A DNA stretch of 64,000 bases, taken from assembly GCF_048773025.1 (NCBI RefSeq), contig NC_133544.1, forward strand, positions 8,308,001-8,372,000, given 5' to 3'. This DNA comes from Camelus bactrianus. Taxonomy: Eukaryota > Chordata > Mammalia > Artiodactyla > Camelidae. Every line of letters begins with the position of its first letter. The stretch's first letter is position 1. Below are positions 35,565 to 47,954 of the stretch, in pieces. The notes under the pieces were generated by a model that made no database searches, was not told the DNA's origin, and saw only the letters and a program-made list of their open reading frames with translations. A program made the position numbers and the translations under genes.

Positions 35565-36370
35565 ATTAATTCCTACATTCGACTTTTGCATAATTTATAC
35601 TTCCTGACTCAGTCCCAGCACACTGGCTCCCCGACATCTCTCCTACCATCAACCTGGGGCGTGGTGCCCAGAAGATGCTCAGAAAACATTTGCAGAAGGA
35701 GGTCTGAACATGTGAGCAGAACCCCCTGCCCCTGGCTCTCATGGAGGGACGGGAACATTAAGATTCTCCCCATCTGACCACTCACTGAACACCCAATCCC
35801 TTTCTAATAATTTCCCTGCATGGTTGCCCAGATTTCTGTTGGAGCATCTCCAGGCTGCAGGCATCACCACCTCCCACGAGCAATCGCTCTTGTTAGTGCC
35901 AGTCAGAAGTCCTCCCACCGAGCCAGACGGCACCTCTTGCTCATTTCTCTGCTAAGCACACGTCTTCTGGAGCTATTCCTTGGATGGCGTCCTACCCATC
36001 TTAAACATTATGTTAGAAAATAAAAGAGAGAATCAATAAACGATCACTGAAGATAAAAGGCTGGGGGAAATACGCTCTTAAAAAAAATAAAGAAGGCAAA
36101 AAAAAAAAAAAAGGAATCAAAAAGCATTTATAAACCACATGCAGTATTGTCTGCCTTGTCTCACTGCACATAAATGGGCCCGATTTTCCCTCCACGAGCC
36201 TCTGTTTGCCTGTCCGTATAATGGGGATTTGGGCCAGGTGGGTCCACCGCTTTTAAAGGCTTGCATTTCCCGTTTTTTCCTGCTGCTTATTCTGAGAGTA
36301 CCCAGAAATCCAGCACCATCTGTCCTCTGGAACTATTATCTCCTTGGGGCCCTTAACCTCCTTGTTATAT
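35565..36370. other. Unassigned intronic sequence
   Basis: Only an A-run at about 36098-36112 stands out. No repeat family or exon recognised. Confidence 0.4.
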
Positions 36371-36374
36371 ACAA

Positions 36375-36520
36375 TAGCAGTGAATAAGGATTGAGTACTT
36401 ACCGTGTACCGGGCACTGTGCCCTCTGCCTGTCCAGGTCTGCCACTCACTCCCCAGTGCAGCCCTGTGCACGAGGCAGGTTCTGTGCCCTCCATCCAACA
36501 GGACACCCAAGCCTCCATTC
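36375..36520 (-). repeat. MIR SINE fragment
   Basis: Reversed MIR 3' part: TTGAGTACTTACCGTGTACC, GGGCACTGTGCCC. Unassigned sequence follows to about 37400. Confidence 0.55.
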
Positions 36521-37404
36521 CAGTGGGGAAGCCCTCCATTGCCCTGGGCTCAGGCTGGGCGGGCTCCACCACCCTGAAACAGGCCTCACCCTTCGGGACC
36601 TCTGGCCCCTGGCTCTTCCTCTGTACTCAACCACGTCCTGCCATCCTCACAGGCGCCACCTAATGACATTCAACTCACACTGCGTGCAGAGACTGAGACT
36701 CGTGCTGCGGGCAAGGACTGACCCGTCCCCACTCCTTGTAATTAGCACAACTTTATGCTTCCAGAAAGACTTGGCTGGATAAATGAAAACCATCAAGGAA
36801 TGTCTAAGATCTCCCAGGAAGTGCTTCCACCTTGGACCCTGCGTGATTTGAGAAACTTCCTGAAGCTGGAAGACTGGTGTGAATTTCCTTTAAGTGATTT
36901 TGCTGTTTCCTCTTTGCAAGTCAGAACATTCAGAGGAGAAAATTCTTAGCAGCAGAAGATGAGGGTAAAATGAACTAAAATACCAATGGTTACTGTTTAT
37001 TCCACATTTTCCTAATTTTCCACATTATTTGGACTCACAACCCCCCTTGAATTCTTCCCTAGGCAGGTGGAAGAGCCGGGGGCCTTAGGAGTCCCTCTAG
37101 GAGGCGCTGTTCCGCAGGCAGCTGGTGGCTACAAAGGGGCCCCTCCTGGCATCCCCAGTTGGAGGGTCTCCTGTCCTGAGAAGAAGGGTCTTTCCTGGGG
37201 GTGGTGGGGGCCCTGGAAGTTGACACTGTAGGCCTTGCCTTTGACAAAGGACACCTGGCAGGGAGGAGTAACCAGCCCAGGATTGAGCTGCGCGTCCCGA
37301 CAACCACGGAACTCAAGATGACTTCCTGTTAGGGCAGCCAGAACAGACGGCAAATCTGACACCAGTCAGAAAGGAAATTTGAGAAAAGGAGGAAAAAATG
37401 AGGG

Positions 37405-37590
37405 TCTGCACCTGTGTGGAAAGAGTGCTGGCTGTGCACTGGGTCTGTCACTGGCCAGCTGTGTGACTTCAGGCAGGCCACGCCTCCTTTGTGGGTCTTA
37501 CTGTCCCCATCCTTAAATTGTGGGGTAGACAAGATACCAGACAATCTCCAGGGTTGCTTCCAGCTCCTACATCTCAGTATTCAATAGCCT
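37405..37590 (+). repeat. MIR SINE
   Basis: MIR sense: CAGCTGTGTGACTTCAGGCA, then GTCTTACTGTCCCCATCC. Confidence 0.7.
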
Positions 37591-37639
37591 AAGTTGAAAA
37601 ATACACAAGAGAGTAGATTGGGATCAGAAAGCCAGGCGT

Positions 37640-37880
37640 CCACTGACGCCACCAGCAACAACGAGCAGAAATAAGTCTCCCTCCTGTGCAAAGAAGCTGG
37701 GCCAACTGCTTTCCCCTGGTATTGCACAGAGCACGCTGCATCTCACTGATGCTCTGACTACCCTCGGCCTCTTCTGCTGCACTTTGCAGAGTGAGAAACA
37801 TGTCTTACTCCTTCTTGGATTCCCAGCACCTAGCACGGTGCCTGGCACATCATAGGCATGCGATGCGGGACGGATGGGTG
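37640..37880 (+). repeat. L2 LINE 3' end
   Basis: GGATTCCCAGCACCTAGCAC and GTGCCTGGCACATCATAGGC are the L2 3' signature. Confidence 0.7.
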
Positions 37881-37944
37881 GGGCTCCAGCAGATCTCTCC
37901 GGGACGGCTCACAACACCTGCTCAGGTGGAGACTGCTAACTGTC

Positions 37945-38305
37945 CCACCAAACCCACGTTCCACTCTTCCCTGACACACAGCCAGGCTTCATTTCCCATC
38001 TGTCTTGCAGTTAGGTGTGGCCATGTGACTGAGGTCTCACTAAATGGATGTGAGCAAAGTGATGTGTGCCAGGGCTTTGGGAGGCTGAGCTGCTCTCTCT
38101 GTCAGCCCTCCAGCTTGGTACAAATGGTGACAAAGCCCTAGACGATGGCAGAGCCTCGAGATGGGGAAGCTGGGTCCCTGCATCACTGCATGGAGGATAG
38201 TTGTCCACCAGCCAGGGACACCCACTGGGATGATTTATGCATAAGAATCAAGCTTCTATTGTGCCTGAGCCAGCACCTTTGGGGCCATTTGTTACAGTTC
38301 TTCAC
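37945..38305 (+). mobile_element. ERVL/MaLR-group LTR fossil
   Basis: CAGTTAGGTGTGGCCATGTG, TGGGTCCCTGCATCACTGCA and the end GGGGCCATTTGTTACAG fit an old LTR family I cannot name precisely. No internal region seen. Old. Confidence 0.5.
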
Positions 38306-38319
38306 CTGCCCTAATATTA

Positions 38320-39145
38320 TCTTTGCCCTTTTAAAAATGGAAAAAGAAAACTGTTGAATTGCAAAAGGGGAAGGTGACAGAAAAGCTGATGTATTTGCAA
38401 TTTTTTCCTTTGGAACTGCTGTTTCTAAGGCTCTGAGGATCAAATTGCTTGTCCTCTCATTGACACAACGATGCCACCCTCCTCCCACACCTACTATGAG
38501 CAGAAAATGCCACTGTTCTGACCAATGGTCAGCAAAGTGGATGCGTCTGGGCCTCAAAATCTGCCTAAAACCAATCAAATTTTTGGAAAACAGGCCCCGA
38601 AGGCCTACTAGGTAAAAAGTGCTGGGGTGGATGCTCTGCATCTGTTGTCTGTTTTTCCAAACCCTAAATCAGTCTGCTCGGTCTGAGAAGCACCGTATAA
38701 TCAGCGCAGTCAGGGGCAGCAGAAGAGAGTAACTGACAGTGAGAGGGTCCCAGAACCTCGAAGACGTCCGGAAGCCAGAGGGCAGCTATCCAGACGTGAA
38801 GGATCTAGGCCCTTTTACAGGTGAGGGGGGGGTGGTGAGCCATGTAGAGAAGACAGTAACACCCAGCTACGGAGAAGCAAGCTTGCAGAGAAGAGCAGAG
38901 CGGGAACCAGAGGGCTGAGGCTCCCCACGGTGCCCGTCCTCTGTGTCTGACCTTGGCCGGATTCGATCTTTCTGCGTCTGATTGAAGAAACTCACAGCAG
39001 CCAAGCCGCCAGACTTTTCTCAAAGCCGGAGGAACAAGCACGTGAGGAAACGAGCAACATGAAAAGAAAGATCCATCCAGGCGAACAAATGCAAAAACTG
39101 ACTTTAGAGGAGAGAGAAACAACTCTTGGATTAGAGCGAAGAAAC
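38320..39145. other. Unassigned intronic sequence
   Basis: No repeat recognised. Overlapping antisense frames (152 codons at 38641-38183, 118 codons at 39161-38805) lack domains; the first overlaps the LTR fossil. Confidence 0.4.
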
Positions 39146-39149
39146 CAAT

Positions 39150-40580
39150 AAGAAGTGCCAATTAATATTCCACCCCTCAGTATATTAACAGCTGTAAAAC
39201 AAAAATCAGTTCAGAAAAAGGAACAATCAGAGAATAAGAAAAAGCTCTCTCTTAGGAATTAAAAATACTAGTGCCAAAATGTTTTCTATAAATATTTTTC
39301 TAAATGGGCTGGAAGATGAAGCCAATATGATCTAGAATAAGTAGCAAGAAGACAAAGAAATATGGAAATATGAGAAGAAAGTTAGAAGTACCTTGACCCG
39401 ACCAGCTGGATGGTTTAAGATAAATAAATAGGGGGCTCAGAAATGCAGAATGGAAAAAATTGGGGATTCAAACAAAATCAAATACATTAGAGTCTCTCAG
39501 ATCTAAAAGACAAGGCTTCAGACTACAGGAGTTCATTACGTGCCCAGAAGGGTGAATGAATGCAGAGCATCCTCGTGTAATGCTTGAACACTAAGGATGA
39601 AGAAAAATTCCTAAAATCTGCCAGGAAAGAAAACCAGAAAACAGAAAATTTACAAAGGACCCAGCATCAGACTTCTCATCGCAACATGGAAAGCTCTAAA
39701 ATCTTTAAAATTCTGAAGGAAAACAACCTTCAACCTGGAAATGTGCCCTCAGTGTGAGTATAACATTCAGACACTTTCAGACAGTTTACTTCCCATGTAG
39801 CTTTTCTTAGGAGGCTCCAACTCAGGAAAGAAAGGAAGGGGAGCCCAGGATGACGTGCAGGGAGCAGGTGTGCAGAGGAAGCAGTACAGCTTGGTGCAGG
39901 AACAGATATCTTCCTGAGAGGACCAGAAAAATAAAAAATAAAAACAAAAAAAAAAAAATTGGGAAGGGCTCAACAGAACAGGTGGTATAAAAAAAGGGAA
40001 AGCATAAAAAAAAAAGATATGATAAAGACAGATAAAGTATAAAGGAAAAAAGAAAGGCAATGAGAAATTTCAGTGGAGGGGAAAAATGAAAAACAAAATT
40101 CTGCAAAATAAGGTCATGAGCTAACCATGAAACAGACTAAAACATGGCATGATTGCAAGCGATGTATGGAGTACAACAGAGAGCCCATTTGAATCTGTTA
40201 TTGGACCAACTTCCCTGATCGATCCAGGGTTTGGGAAGCTGATCTCTGGAGGAAGAGTGATAATTGTATCAATGTCTCCAGCTGTTTTCGATTTTTAGAG
40301 TCAATCTATGGACAAAGCATATGGCAGAGAATACAGGACAGGAGGCAAATATAAACAAACCCAACACAACATCAACCCTAATGTGAGAGGGAAGGCAGGT
40401 GAAGTGGCAGGACACTGACAACCTCATCTTCCAAGATGAGGAAGACAGGCGCACAGTGAAAGGATGATGGGGAAAGACATTGACTTAAAGATGAAAAAGG
40501 AACTGATACAAGTACTTTAATAAAGACAGATAAGAATGGGCAGGGGGGGAGTCAAATCTTCCTTCTCACTTTAGGACGTC
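39150..40580 (+). repeat. Decayed L1M 5'-region sequence
   Basis: A-rich and purine-rich, with phrases typical of older L1 upstream parts: CAGACTTCTCATCGCAACA, AAATCTTTAAAATTCTGAAG, CATTCAGACACTTTCAGAC. No intact frame. Confidence 0.55.
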
Positions 40581-40599
40581 CACAGCTATGGCCCCGAGG

Positions 40600-40750
40600 T
40601 GATAAACCCACTGTCTGGATCTGAATCCTGGCTCGTGTAGACAATGAAAAGGGTCTAGGTGAGGATTAATTGAGTTTAAATGAATGGCATGCCCAGGACA
40701 GTGTCTGCCACAAAATCAGCACTCAGAATAGAGCAAGAATGTTGCTGTAT
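40600..40750 (+). repeat. MIR SINE fragment
   Basis: CTGGATCTGAATCCTGGCTC and GAGGATTAATTGAG with CAGGACAGTGTCTGCCAC. An internal part is missing. Confidence 0.55.
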
Positions 40751-40754
40751 CCCT

Positions 40755-41670
40755 GCCTACACAATTCGATTTGTTACAATGTCCATGTGTCAATTAAAAA
40801 AGAGTTTTGAAATGTTAAATTAAAAGACACGCCAAGCAGAGCTCTTTGAAGCCACAAACGCAAGAGAGAACTCGAATCAGGGGATAAGGTGTAAAGGACT
40901 ATTTTAAAGGCTGCTTAATAAGCCGGGCAAGGCGGCTCATGCTGGGAACTAATGAGGGGCCCGGAAAATATGGGGGGAGGGCTTTGGTGAGGAAGGCCTC
41001 CCGGAGAGAAGCGTGGAGAAGACACTGCTCTTTGTGCTCCTGAACTGTCTGCAAACTGTAGAGACCTCCACCGCTGCACTGTATCAACATAAACTAGTAG
41101 TATTTTTTTTTTCAAAATAATAGAGACACAAAATAAGTCTGTACATCTTTTGAGGAGCCTGGGGACTTTTAAATATTTGCAAATGGGATTCAATCAGCTA
41201 CTCTACTGCTTACATTATTTGCAGAGTTAGGCAAATGCTGCACAGGTCTTTCTGTTTTCATGAAAAGAGAAACAGCTGGGGCTTAGAACGGCCTCCAGAG
41301 TTCAGGAGGGCGTGAAGTAACCCCTGGCTCGACTCTAGCCCACCCCAGCCCCTTCCTGGAAGTCCTAGCTTTATTCTGAACCAAACAGGGCAGGAGTTAC
41401 CTCATCCCAAGAGATGGGGTTGGAATGAACCTTGTTGCCAAAAATGCAGCCTCCAGGGGGCTCAGAGGGAGGCCTGCGCATGTCCCCGACTTGGAGGGAT
41501 GGGCCCAACCTCTGTTTCTAGGCTCTGCCTCAGTCTCCCACCAAACTCGAACGCTTAGGCCTTGACACCCTGCCCGGCTGACGCCAGCCCCCTCCTTCCA
41601 TGAGACGGGACTCTGAGTTAGGCAGGCAGAGGCTGGGTGGTGCTGGGGGACCCACAAAGTTGTGGGATCA
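40755..41670. other. Unassigned intronic sequence
   Basis: No repeat or exon recognised beyond a T-run at 41103-41112. Confidence 0.4.
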
Positions 41671-41674
41671 AAGA

Positions 41675-41765
41675 GAAGACCAGCTTTGAAGGTCAGCTCT
41701 GCCACTCGCCAGCAGTAGGACCTTGGGAACATTTCTTAAATCTCACGGGTCTTTGGATTTCTCAA
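41675..41765 (+). repeat. MIR SINE fragment
   Basis: CTCTGCCACTCGCCAGCAGT, GGACCTTGGGAACATTTC. Confidence 0.6.
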
Positions 41766-42180
41766 TAATTCATGAATTTATTCAACAAATACTTTACTAA
41801 GCGCCCACCTGGGGCCGGGTACCATGCTAGGTGCACAGGCATGATGCAGGCATGCAAGGAACTTAGCAAGAAAAAGGCACATGGTGGTGACGCTGAGAGG
41901 AGCATGGGCTTTGCACCAGAAGAGCCCTGATGAGGGAGCCACGGGCTGCGGGGGAGCGGCCAAGGTCAGGGAGGAGGGGCTCCCTGAAGTGGGGCCTGCG
42001 TCAAGATCTCAAGGAGCAACAGAAGCAGAAAAGTGTTCCAGAGGATGAAACAGTGGGTGCAATGGCTGAAAGGAAGGAAAAATGGACCGGAAGGAAGATC
42101 CAAAGGACTGGGGCACAGAGTAGCAGTGGTGAGGGAAGGTTCCAGAAAACTCTGCCAGGAAGATCAGAGGCTAAGTCCCT
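41766..42180 (-). repeat. Ancient interspersed repeat, L2/CR1-like
   Basis: TATTCAACAAATACTTTACT, then TACCATGCTAGGTGCACAGG, and later GGTCAGGGAGGAGGGGCTCC: an old mammalian repeat whose exact family name I cannot give. Confidence 0.45.
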
Positions 42181-42189
42181 GACCATACC

Positions 42190-43880
42190 TTGTCAGGATT
42201 CTAAACCAATGCCAAAATGTGATGGTAATTCCCACCTTGTGGAAATGTCGCGAGGCTTAGTGACCCATGGCTCTGGGGTGGAGGCTGACCCCTGGGACCT
42301 AGCGTTTTTCTGTACAGGGAGCCACTCAGGAAAGCAGAGTTAATTGGCTGACTTGACCACCCCATGGCTTGGATTTTGGCTTGCCACACTCTACAACTCT
42401 CCCCTCCCCTGACCCCTACACACATGAACATACAGGCACCAAATACAGGCCCACAGGCCTGCTCTGCTGGAAGCCAGCTCTGTGGACACTGAGCTCAGCT
42501 GGGGTCCCAGCACTTCTTCCATCAAACAAAACCAGCATCCAGCTCCTCCCACGGGCCCAAGCCGAGTCTGAGCACATCTAGCCTAGGGCACTGCCCTCCC
42601 CCTGTTAGGACATGGCTCAGAAGTCCCCTCCCCTAGAAGCCCCTCTGATGACCCACTTCTGGTTTCAGTGATGGTCCACGCTCCCTGCTCTTACCTGGCA
42701 GGCAGTATTTGTCACCATCCTCTAGGGACACCGCTGTCTGACCTGACCCCTGCAGCGGTTAGTCTGCCTAATCCGTCTCTGCCCTCAGCTCCAACCCGGT
42801 GCCAGTGGAGAGGAGGTGCTTGGCAAAGGTACACAGGGGTGAACAGTCCACCCAATGGGGATGCCACGCAGCACCCTAGCCACTCCAACAGAGCCCTCTG
42901 GACGAGGATGCTTCGAGCCTCTGGATCCTCCCGCCATCCTCCCCGTAACTACGTCCACACCTTCGCCCCGCATCCCTCCAGTCCTGTCTGCTGCTTGCTG
43001 AGGGGCCAGCAGGCTCCTTTTTCCATCTCTCAAAGCTCTGCAATGGTGCAGAGAAAGCAGGTCGACTGGTAGAGAAGTTTGTTCTTTCAGGCACGGCCTT
43101 AGGGATTTTTTTTTTTTAATGTAAAAAGCTAACAATCTATAGACCGACAGCTCAGCACCTGCAGAAGGTCACGGGCCTGATTCCAAGTCTTCTTTCCTCT
43201 GTCAACTGGGAACAGTTTATACCAAGGAAAAAAATGTTTCAATGAGCATGAAGGCCACCAAGGGCCCCGCAAGCCCTGTCCCTCTCCAGCCTCCAGCCCG
43301 ATCCGCTGGAATGCCCCTCTCCCTCCCCTGCTCCCCACCGCCCTGGGCTAGAGGGGGCGGGGCAGGGCCTATCTGTCTCATTCACTCCAGGCTCCCTGGC
43401 CCCTGTGGCCCCTTGCACAGATGCGGCCCACTGCGTGTGTCCCACGACAGCTCGTTAGTGGGAACTGCACTGCCTCGTCCCCAAGGAGAGAAGTGCTGAC
43501 CAAATGATATTTGTTTCACCCAAAAAGGACACCAAGTCCAAGAAGATGAGCTCTTCCCTCCAACATTCTCTCGTCCCACTGGCCCTTGAACCAGGGCCTA
43601 CAGCCACTAACCCAGCTCAGAACCATCTGGCACCGGCCGACTGTCTTCCCTCTTCCAGAGACCTGCCGTTTCCCTGAGCAGCATGTGCCAAGATGGCACA
43701 TGGCAAAAATTGGCTCCCTGCTTTGCATCAACAGGAGCAAGGGTGTCTGTGTACCAGGCACTGTGCTCAACCCACCACAAGCATCCCGTCTGCAAGGCGG
43801 GGCCTCCAGCAGTTAAGGAAGGATGAGACAGGCCCAGCGATCTTCCCTGACAGCGCATCTGAGCCCTGGAGACACTGCCA
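42190..43880. other. GC-rich unassigned intronic sequence
   Basis: Many overlapping chance frames on both strands (up to 134 codons at 42668-43072). No repeat, exon or domain recognised. Confidence 0.4.
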
Positions 43881-43884
43881 GTGG

Positions 43885-44025
43885 GGAGCTTTCAAACGGA
43901 CTGGTATCCAGGCCCCACCTCAGACCAGATGCATCATAATGCAAAGGTGGGGGGCAGGTATCAGCATTTTCCAAAAGATCCCCAGGGAGATTACCCTCCA
44001 AGGTGGCCACGGCTGGGGGCCTGCA
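43885..44025 (+). mobile_element. MER5-type hAT-Charlie element
   Basis: Pattern: GGTATCCAGGCCCCACCTCA, ATGCATCATAATGCAAAGG, GGCAGGTATCAGCATTTTCC, then CCCAGGGAGATTACC. Confidence 0.65.
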
Positions 44026-44029
44026 CTTG

Positions 44030-44840
44030 AACACGCCGCCTCGAGGGGCAGGTCTCAGCTCTGCACACCTTCTATGCGCTTGGAGCCTTGTTGGCTGCTG
44101 GGGGAGCCGGGGGACTTTCAGAAGCAGCCTCTGCCCCCCAGGAGCGTTCGGGCAGCTTTGAGCATCACAGCCACGCACAGAGCGTGAGGACAGACCCAAG
44201 CCCTCAGAGCTGTAAGCAGCTGGCAAGGCTGGTCCCTGCCCGCCGGGGCCTGGGCCACTTTGGATTCTTCTTTGCAGCGAACTTTTCCTTAAAGGGCCAG
44301 GAAGTCAGTATTTTCAGGTTTCCCAGCCCCACGGCCACCCAAGTTGCCCCAGGCTCCCGTCTCCTAAGACCCTGAATGTCCATCTTCTGAAACTAAACAT
44401 CCCAGGCTGCCCTCTGCCCCAGCAATTAGGACAGACTGCTGCTGCCCAAACTCGCATGCTGTCCCAGCCCCTGCCACTGCCTCCGGCTCCTTCTGAGTGT
44501 CCTCTAGGCCCTTGGTAGGAGACCCCAGATAGAGCCCTCTACAGGGCCCCTGCCTATTCTCTTCTCTCTGGTCCCCTCTAGGGACAGAATTTTCCCACCC
44601 CATGGGCCACCGGTGCTGCAGACTTGACAGACCTAGAGTATAACTCATCTTCCTGCTTCCACTTGCAAATGCAGTAAGTTTTTCCAGGGGGTCTCCTTCC
44701 TGGTCCAAAGCCACCATCCTTTCCTATGATATGTTCCTGCCGGAACCACCCATGCCTGCGGCCAGACAACGAGGGGCCATATTTGACTACGCTCTGTTGT
44801 TCAGTCAAATCCTGCAACTACCTCCTTAAACATCCCCTGG
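44030..44840. other. Unassigned intronic sequence
   Basis: No repeat or exon recognised; overlapping chance frames on both strands. Confidence 0.4.
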
Positions 44841-44847
44841 ATTATAA

Positions 44848-44960
44848 CCAGAGCTGACATTTCTCGAGTGCGTGGTTTTAATGAACATACACTATCTTAT
44901 CAAATCCCACAGCAGCCCCGCAGTGACCACCAAGTGAAGACACTCACCCAGGGGTATCTT
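44848..44960 (-). repeat. MIR SINE fragment
   Basis: AGCTGACATTTCTCGAGTGC, then CTATCTTATCAAATCCCACA. Unassigned sequence follows to 45550. Confidence 0.6.
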
Positions 44961-45555
44961 GGGGCCCCCAAGTGCCTGCCACGTGGTGACTGAATCTGTA
45001 AACACGTGGCAGCTCCCACGCATCCAAAACTCTGTTGGAGAGAAAACAGAGATGGTCAGACATACATGTCCTAGAGATGTGCGTGCTCTGGCTGGGGAAC
45101 CAGACTAGCTCGAATGTCTAAGTTCTGTGCCACCCTTCCAAACACAGATGCCCCTTGGCTGCCCTGAAGTCAGAATGATACCCAGATGCGGCAATATGCC
45201 ACGTGCTGCTGGGAGCCCTGATGAAGGATGCCATAGCCAGTGGGGGGCTGCCCTGCTCCCCAGAACACAAAATGTGCCCACGCCGCCACCCACCTCCAGG
45301 CTTTGGCAGCATCCCAAGCAGATGCCAAAGCAAGACAACCCGTCCCCATGAGCTCTAAGCCAGCAGCAGCTGCCTTCATGCCCTGTCCTGGCAGTGGGGC
45401 CAGAGGACCCAGGGGCCTCCTGGGGGCACGTGCAGAGTCAGCCTGAGAAGGGGACAGGTGAGATCCCCATGGGCTGAAGAGAAGTGACCACTCAAAGAAT
45501 CTCCTGGTTGAGGACACGGTCCACTAGAGACCCCACCACCCAGGCTGTCTCTCAG

Positions 45556-45973
45556 TGTAATGGGTTGAATTGCATCCTCCAAAAGATATGTTCAAGTCCA
45601 AGCCACTGGTGCCCTTGACCTTATGTGAGTCTGCAGATGTAATCAAGTTATGATAAGGTCATACTGGATTAGGGTGGATCCTAAATCCAATACCTGGTGT
45701 CTTTATAATAGGAAAGAGGGGACATTTGGATGTAGAGACACATGACACGCAGGGAGGCCGGCATGCAAAGATGGAGGCAGAGATGGGAGGGCTGCAGCTG
45801 TACAGCAAGGACTGTCAGCAACCAAGAGAAGCCTGGAGGAGGCAAGGCATAGGCTTTCCCCTGGAACCTTCAAAGGAACCTGCTGACACCTTGATTTCGG
45901 ACTTCTGGCCTCCAGAATGCATTTCCATTGTTTAAGCCACCCAGCTTGCTACTGCAGCCCAGGAAACGAAGCA
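45556..45973 (+). mobile_element. MLT1 solo LTR fossil (ERVL-MaLR)
   Basis: The unit runs from TGTAATGGGTTGAATTGCAT to AGGAAACGAAGCA and shows all MLT1 landmarks: AAAAGATATGTTCAAGTCC, GCAGATGTAATCAAGTTATG, ATTAGGGTGGATCCTAAATC, CACCTTGATTTCGGACTTCT. A perfect 5-bp duplication, CTCAG, flanks it (45551-45555 and 45974-45978). This means a complete LTR left by recombination, with no internal region. MLT1 insertions predate the placental radiation. Confidence 0.92.
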
Positions 45974-45979
45974 CTCAGC

Positions 45980-46635
45980 AAGGACAAAGGAGAGTCAAGA
46001 TCAGAAGACCCCTCCCACCTGCAGGTGTTGTGCATAATAACCGGACTATGAACTTGGTGTGACTCGTGAGTACAGAGACCCTGGTCCACATTCCTGCTCC
46101 CACCATGTGACCCTGGGCTTGCCCCCAAGGCAGTCTGAGCCTTTTTTGTTATTTTGGGCCATTAAGGCCCGCCCACCCACCCACAGAGCTGCTAAATTCG
46201 ACTGTGCCAGAGATGGGCTTTATAAACAAAATCGTTGTGTGAATTACGAGACTCTCGTGGAAGAAGGCGAAGTTGCTCTAACAGCCAGTGGTCTTCCTCA
46301 AGAAGGGAATTAACATTCAAAGCTGAGGTCACTCTCAGGGCTGCTCCAGGGGAAGTGGAACCTTGGTATAGCTTCCAAACCAGAATGCATTTTCAGAAAT
46401 CAGATCATTTGAATCTATCTGCATACACCAAACACTTGTTCTGTTTAAACGTGTTTTCCAGCACAGATTCCTAATCTGCAAATGTTGGTCCAACCTCCAT
46501 GTTGCCAATAAGGCTGTCTTTCTCAATCACAGACTGGCTGGTGCTGCTTCTCTGCACCCCACGCTTGGTCGGCTCCGACTGTGGCATCCAGCCTGGGCTC
46601 TCCACACTCTCCCAGAGCTCCATCCTCACATGCTT
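45980..46635. other. Unassigned intronic sequence
   Basis: No repeat or exon recognised. Confidence 0.4.
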
Positions 46636-46639
46636 CTGT

Positions 46640-46775
46640 GTCCATCCCGCATCATTTCCATTGCACAAGGTGGAGACAGTAACAATGCCTGTAGGAGACT
46701 CGGGATGAAACAGTGCATGTCAGGCTCTGAGCCCAGTGCCGGCACAGGTCAGTGTTCTGTTATTATCATTAAGTG
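46640..46775 (+). repeat. MIR SINE 3' part
   Basis: CAATGCCTGTAGGAGACTCG, then GAGCCCAGTGCCGGCACAGG and GTTATTATCATTAAG. Confidence 0.5.
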
Positions 46776-46900
46776 ATCTGTGTGGGCTCCTTAATGCCCA
46801 CAGGTCCCTGATGTGGATCCACAGACCAGATAAGGTCTATGACCAAAGTCTTAGTTCTCTCCGGCAAAATGTAAAAACCAAGAATAATGCGTGTGGATTG

Positions 46901-46937
46901 GTTAATTAATGAGACTTAATTAATCAAATTAATTACT
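46901..46937. promoter_or_regulatory. Cluster of three TTAATTA motifs
   Basis: TTAATTA occurs at 46902-46908, 46916-46922 and 46929-46935, spaced 14 and 13 bp apart, in otherwise unassigned sequence. This is the core bound by many LIM and Antennapedia-class homeodomains. It could equally be an AT-rich accident. Confidence 0.3.
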
Positions 46938-47025
46938 TTTTGAAAATTCCAATATTAGGGGCTTCCTATTTTTCTTATTATTTATCACACGATGGTGGTA
47001 ACAGAAGGCAGAATTTGGCAGTCTC

Positions 47026-47460
47026 TGATGGACCTGGAGATCGTCATTCTGAGTGAAGTAAGCCAGAAAGAGAAAGAAAAGTACCATATGCTATCACTCA
47101 TATGTGGAATCTAAAAAAAAAAAAAAAAAAACAGACACAAATGAACTTATTTACAAAACAGAAACAGACTCACAGACATAGAAAACAAATTTATGGTTAC
47201 CGGGGGAAAGGGAGTAGGAAGGGATAAACTGGGAGTTTGAGATTTACGGATACCAACTACTATATATAAAATAGATGAACAACAAGTTTCTACTGTGTAG
47301 CACAGGGAACTATATTTAATGTCTTGTAGTGACCTATAATGAAAAAGAATATGAAAAGGAATATATATGTGTATATGTGTGACTGAAGCATTATGCTATA
47401 CACCAGAAATTGACACAACATTGTAAGCTGGCTATACATCAATTTAAAAAATTCAAAAAA
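47026..47460 (+). mobile_element. 5'-truncated L1 3' end
   Basis: The extreme ORF2 end and 3' UTR in sense: CATTCTGAGTGAAGTAAGCC, ATATGCTATCACTCATATGT, TACACCAGAAATTGACACAA, then an A-run. A slightly diverged duplication flanks it (AATTTGGCAGTCTC at 47012-47025, AATTGGCAATCTC at 47462-47474). Confidence 0.9.
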
Positions 47461-47954
47461 AAATTGGCAATCTCATGCCAACTTCCTGATTAAACAAATT
47501 TCCCTACCTGCGTACATCAAAAGGCTGGCAACTGGAACCCTAAACCATGAACTGGTTTTGAGGTAGTGAAGGTGTCACTTCTTTCCTCTCACCCTTCCTC
47601 CCCTTCCAGGGGAACAGTCCCAATTAACAGCCCAAGAGAGGCAGCTCTCCTGACCACGTGACCCCACCCACCCAGCCACAGCTGCTTAGACCAGAAGCCC
47701 CCCGCCCCCAAGCCAGGCCACTCAGCTTTCCTCCTGGGAATCTAGGTCCCCAAGGAGACGGAGTGAGTTGCGAGGTTATGCAGATGTAGGGTGGAGGATG
47801 ACTTTTGGGGTGACCATTATTGAGCCGTGTGCTCAGAGGAGTGGGAAGAGAGAGCCAAAGCTGAGAGATGGGGGAAGAGGGCAGTGCCAGATGGTGAAAC
47901 CTGGGGCTCTACACAGAGAGGGAAGGAGATGTCCTGACAGTGACGATGATTTTT

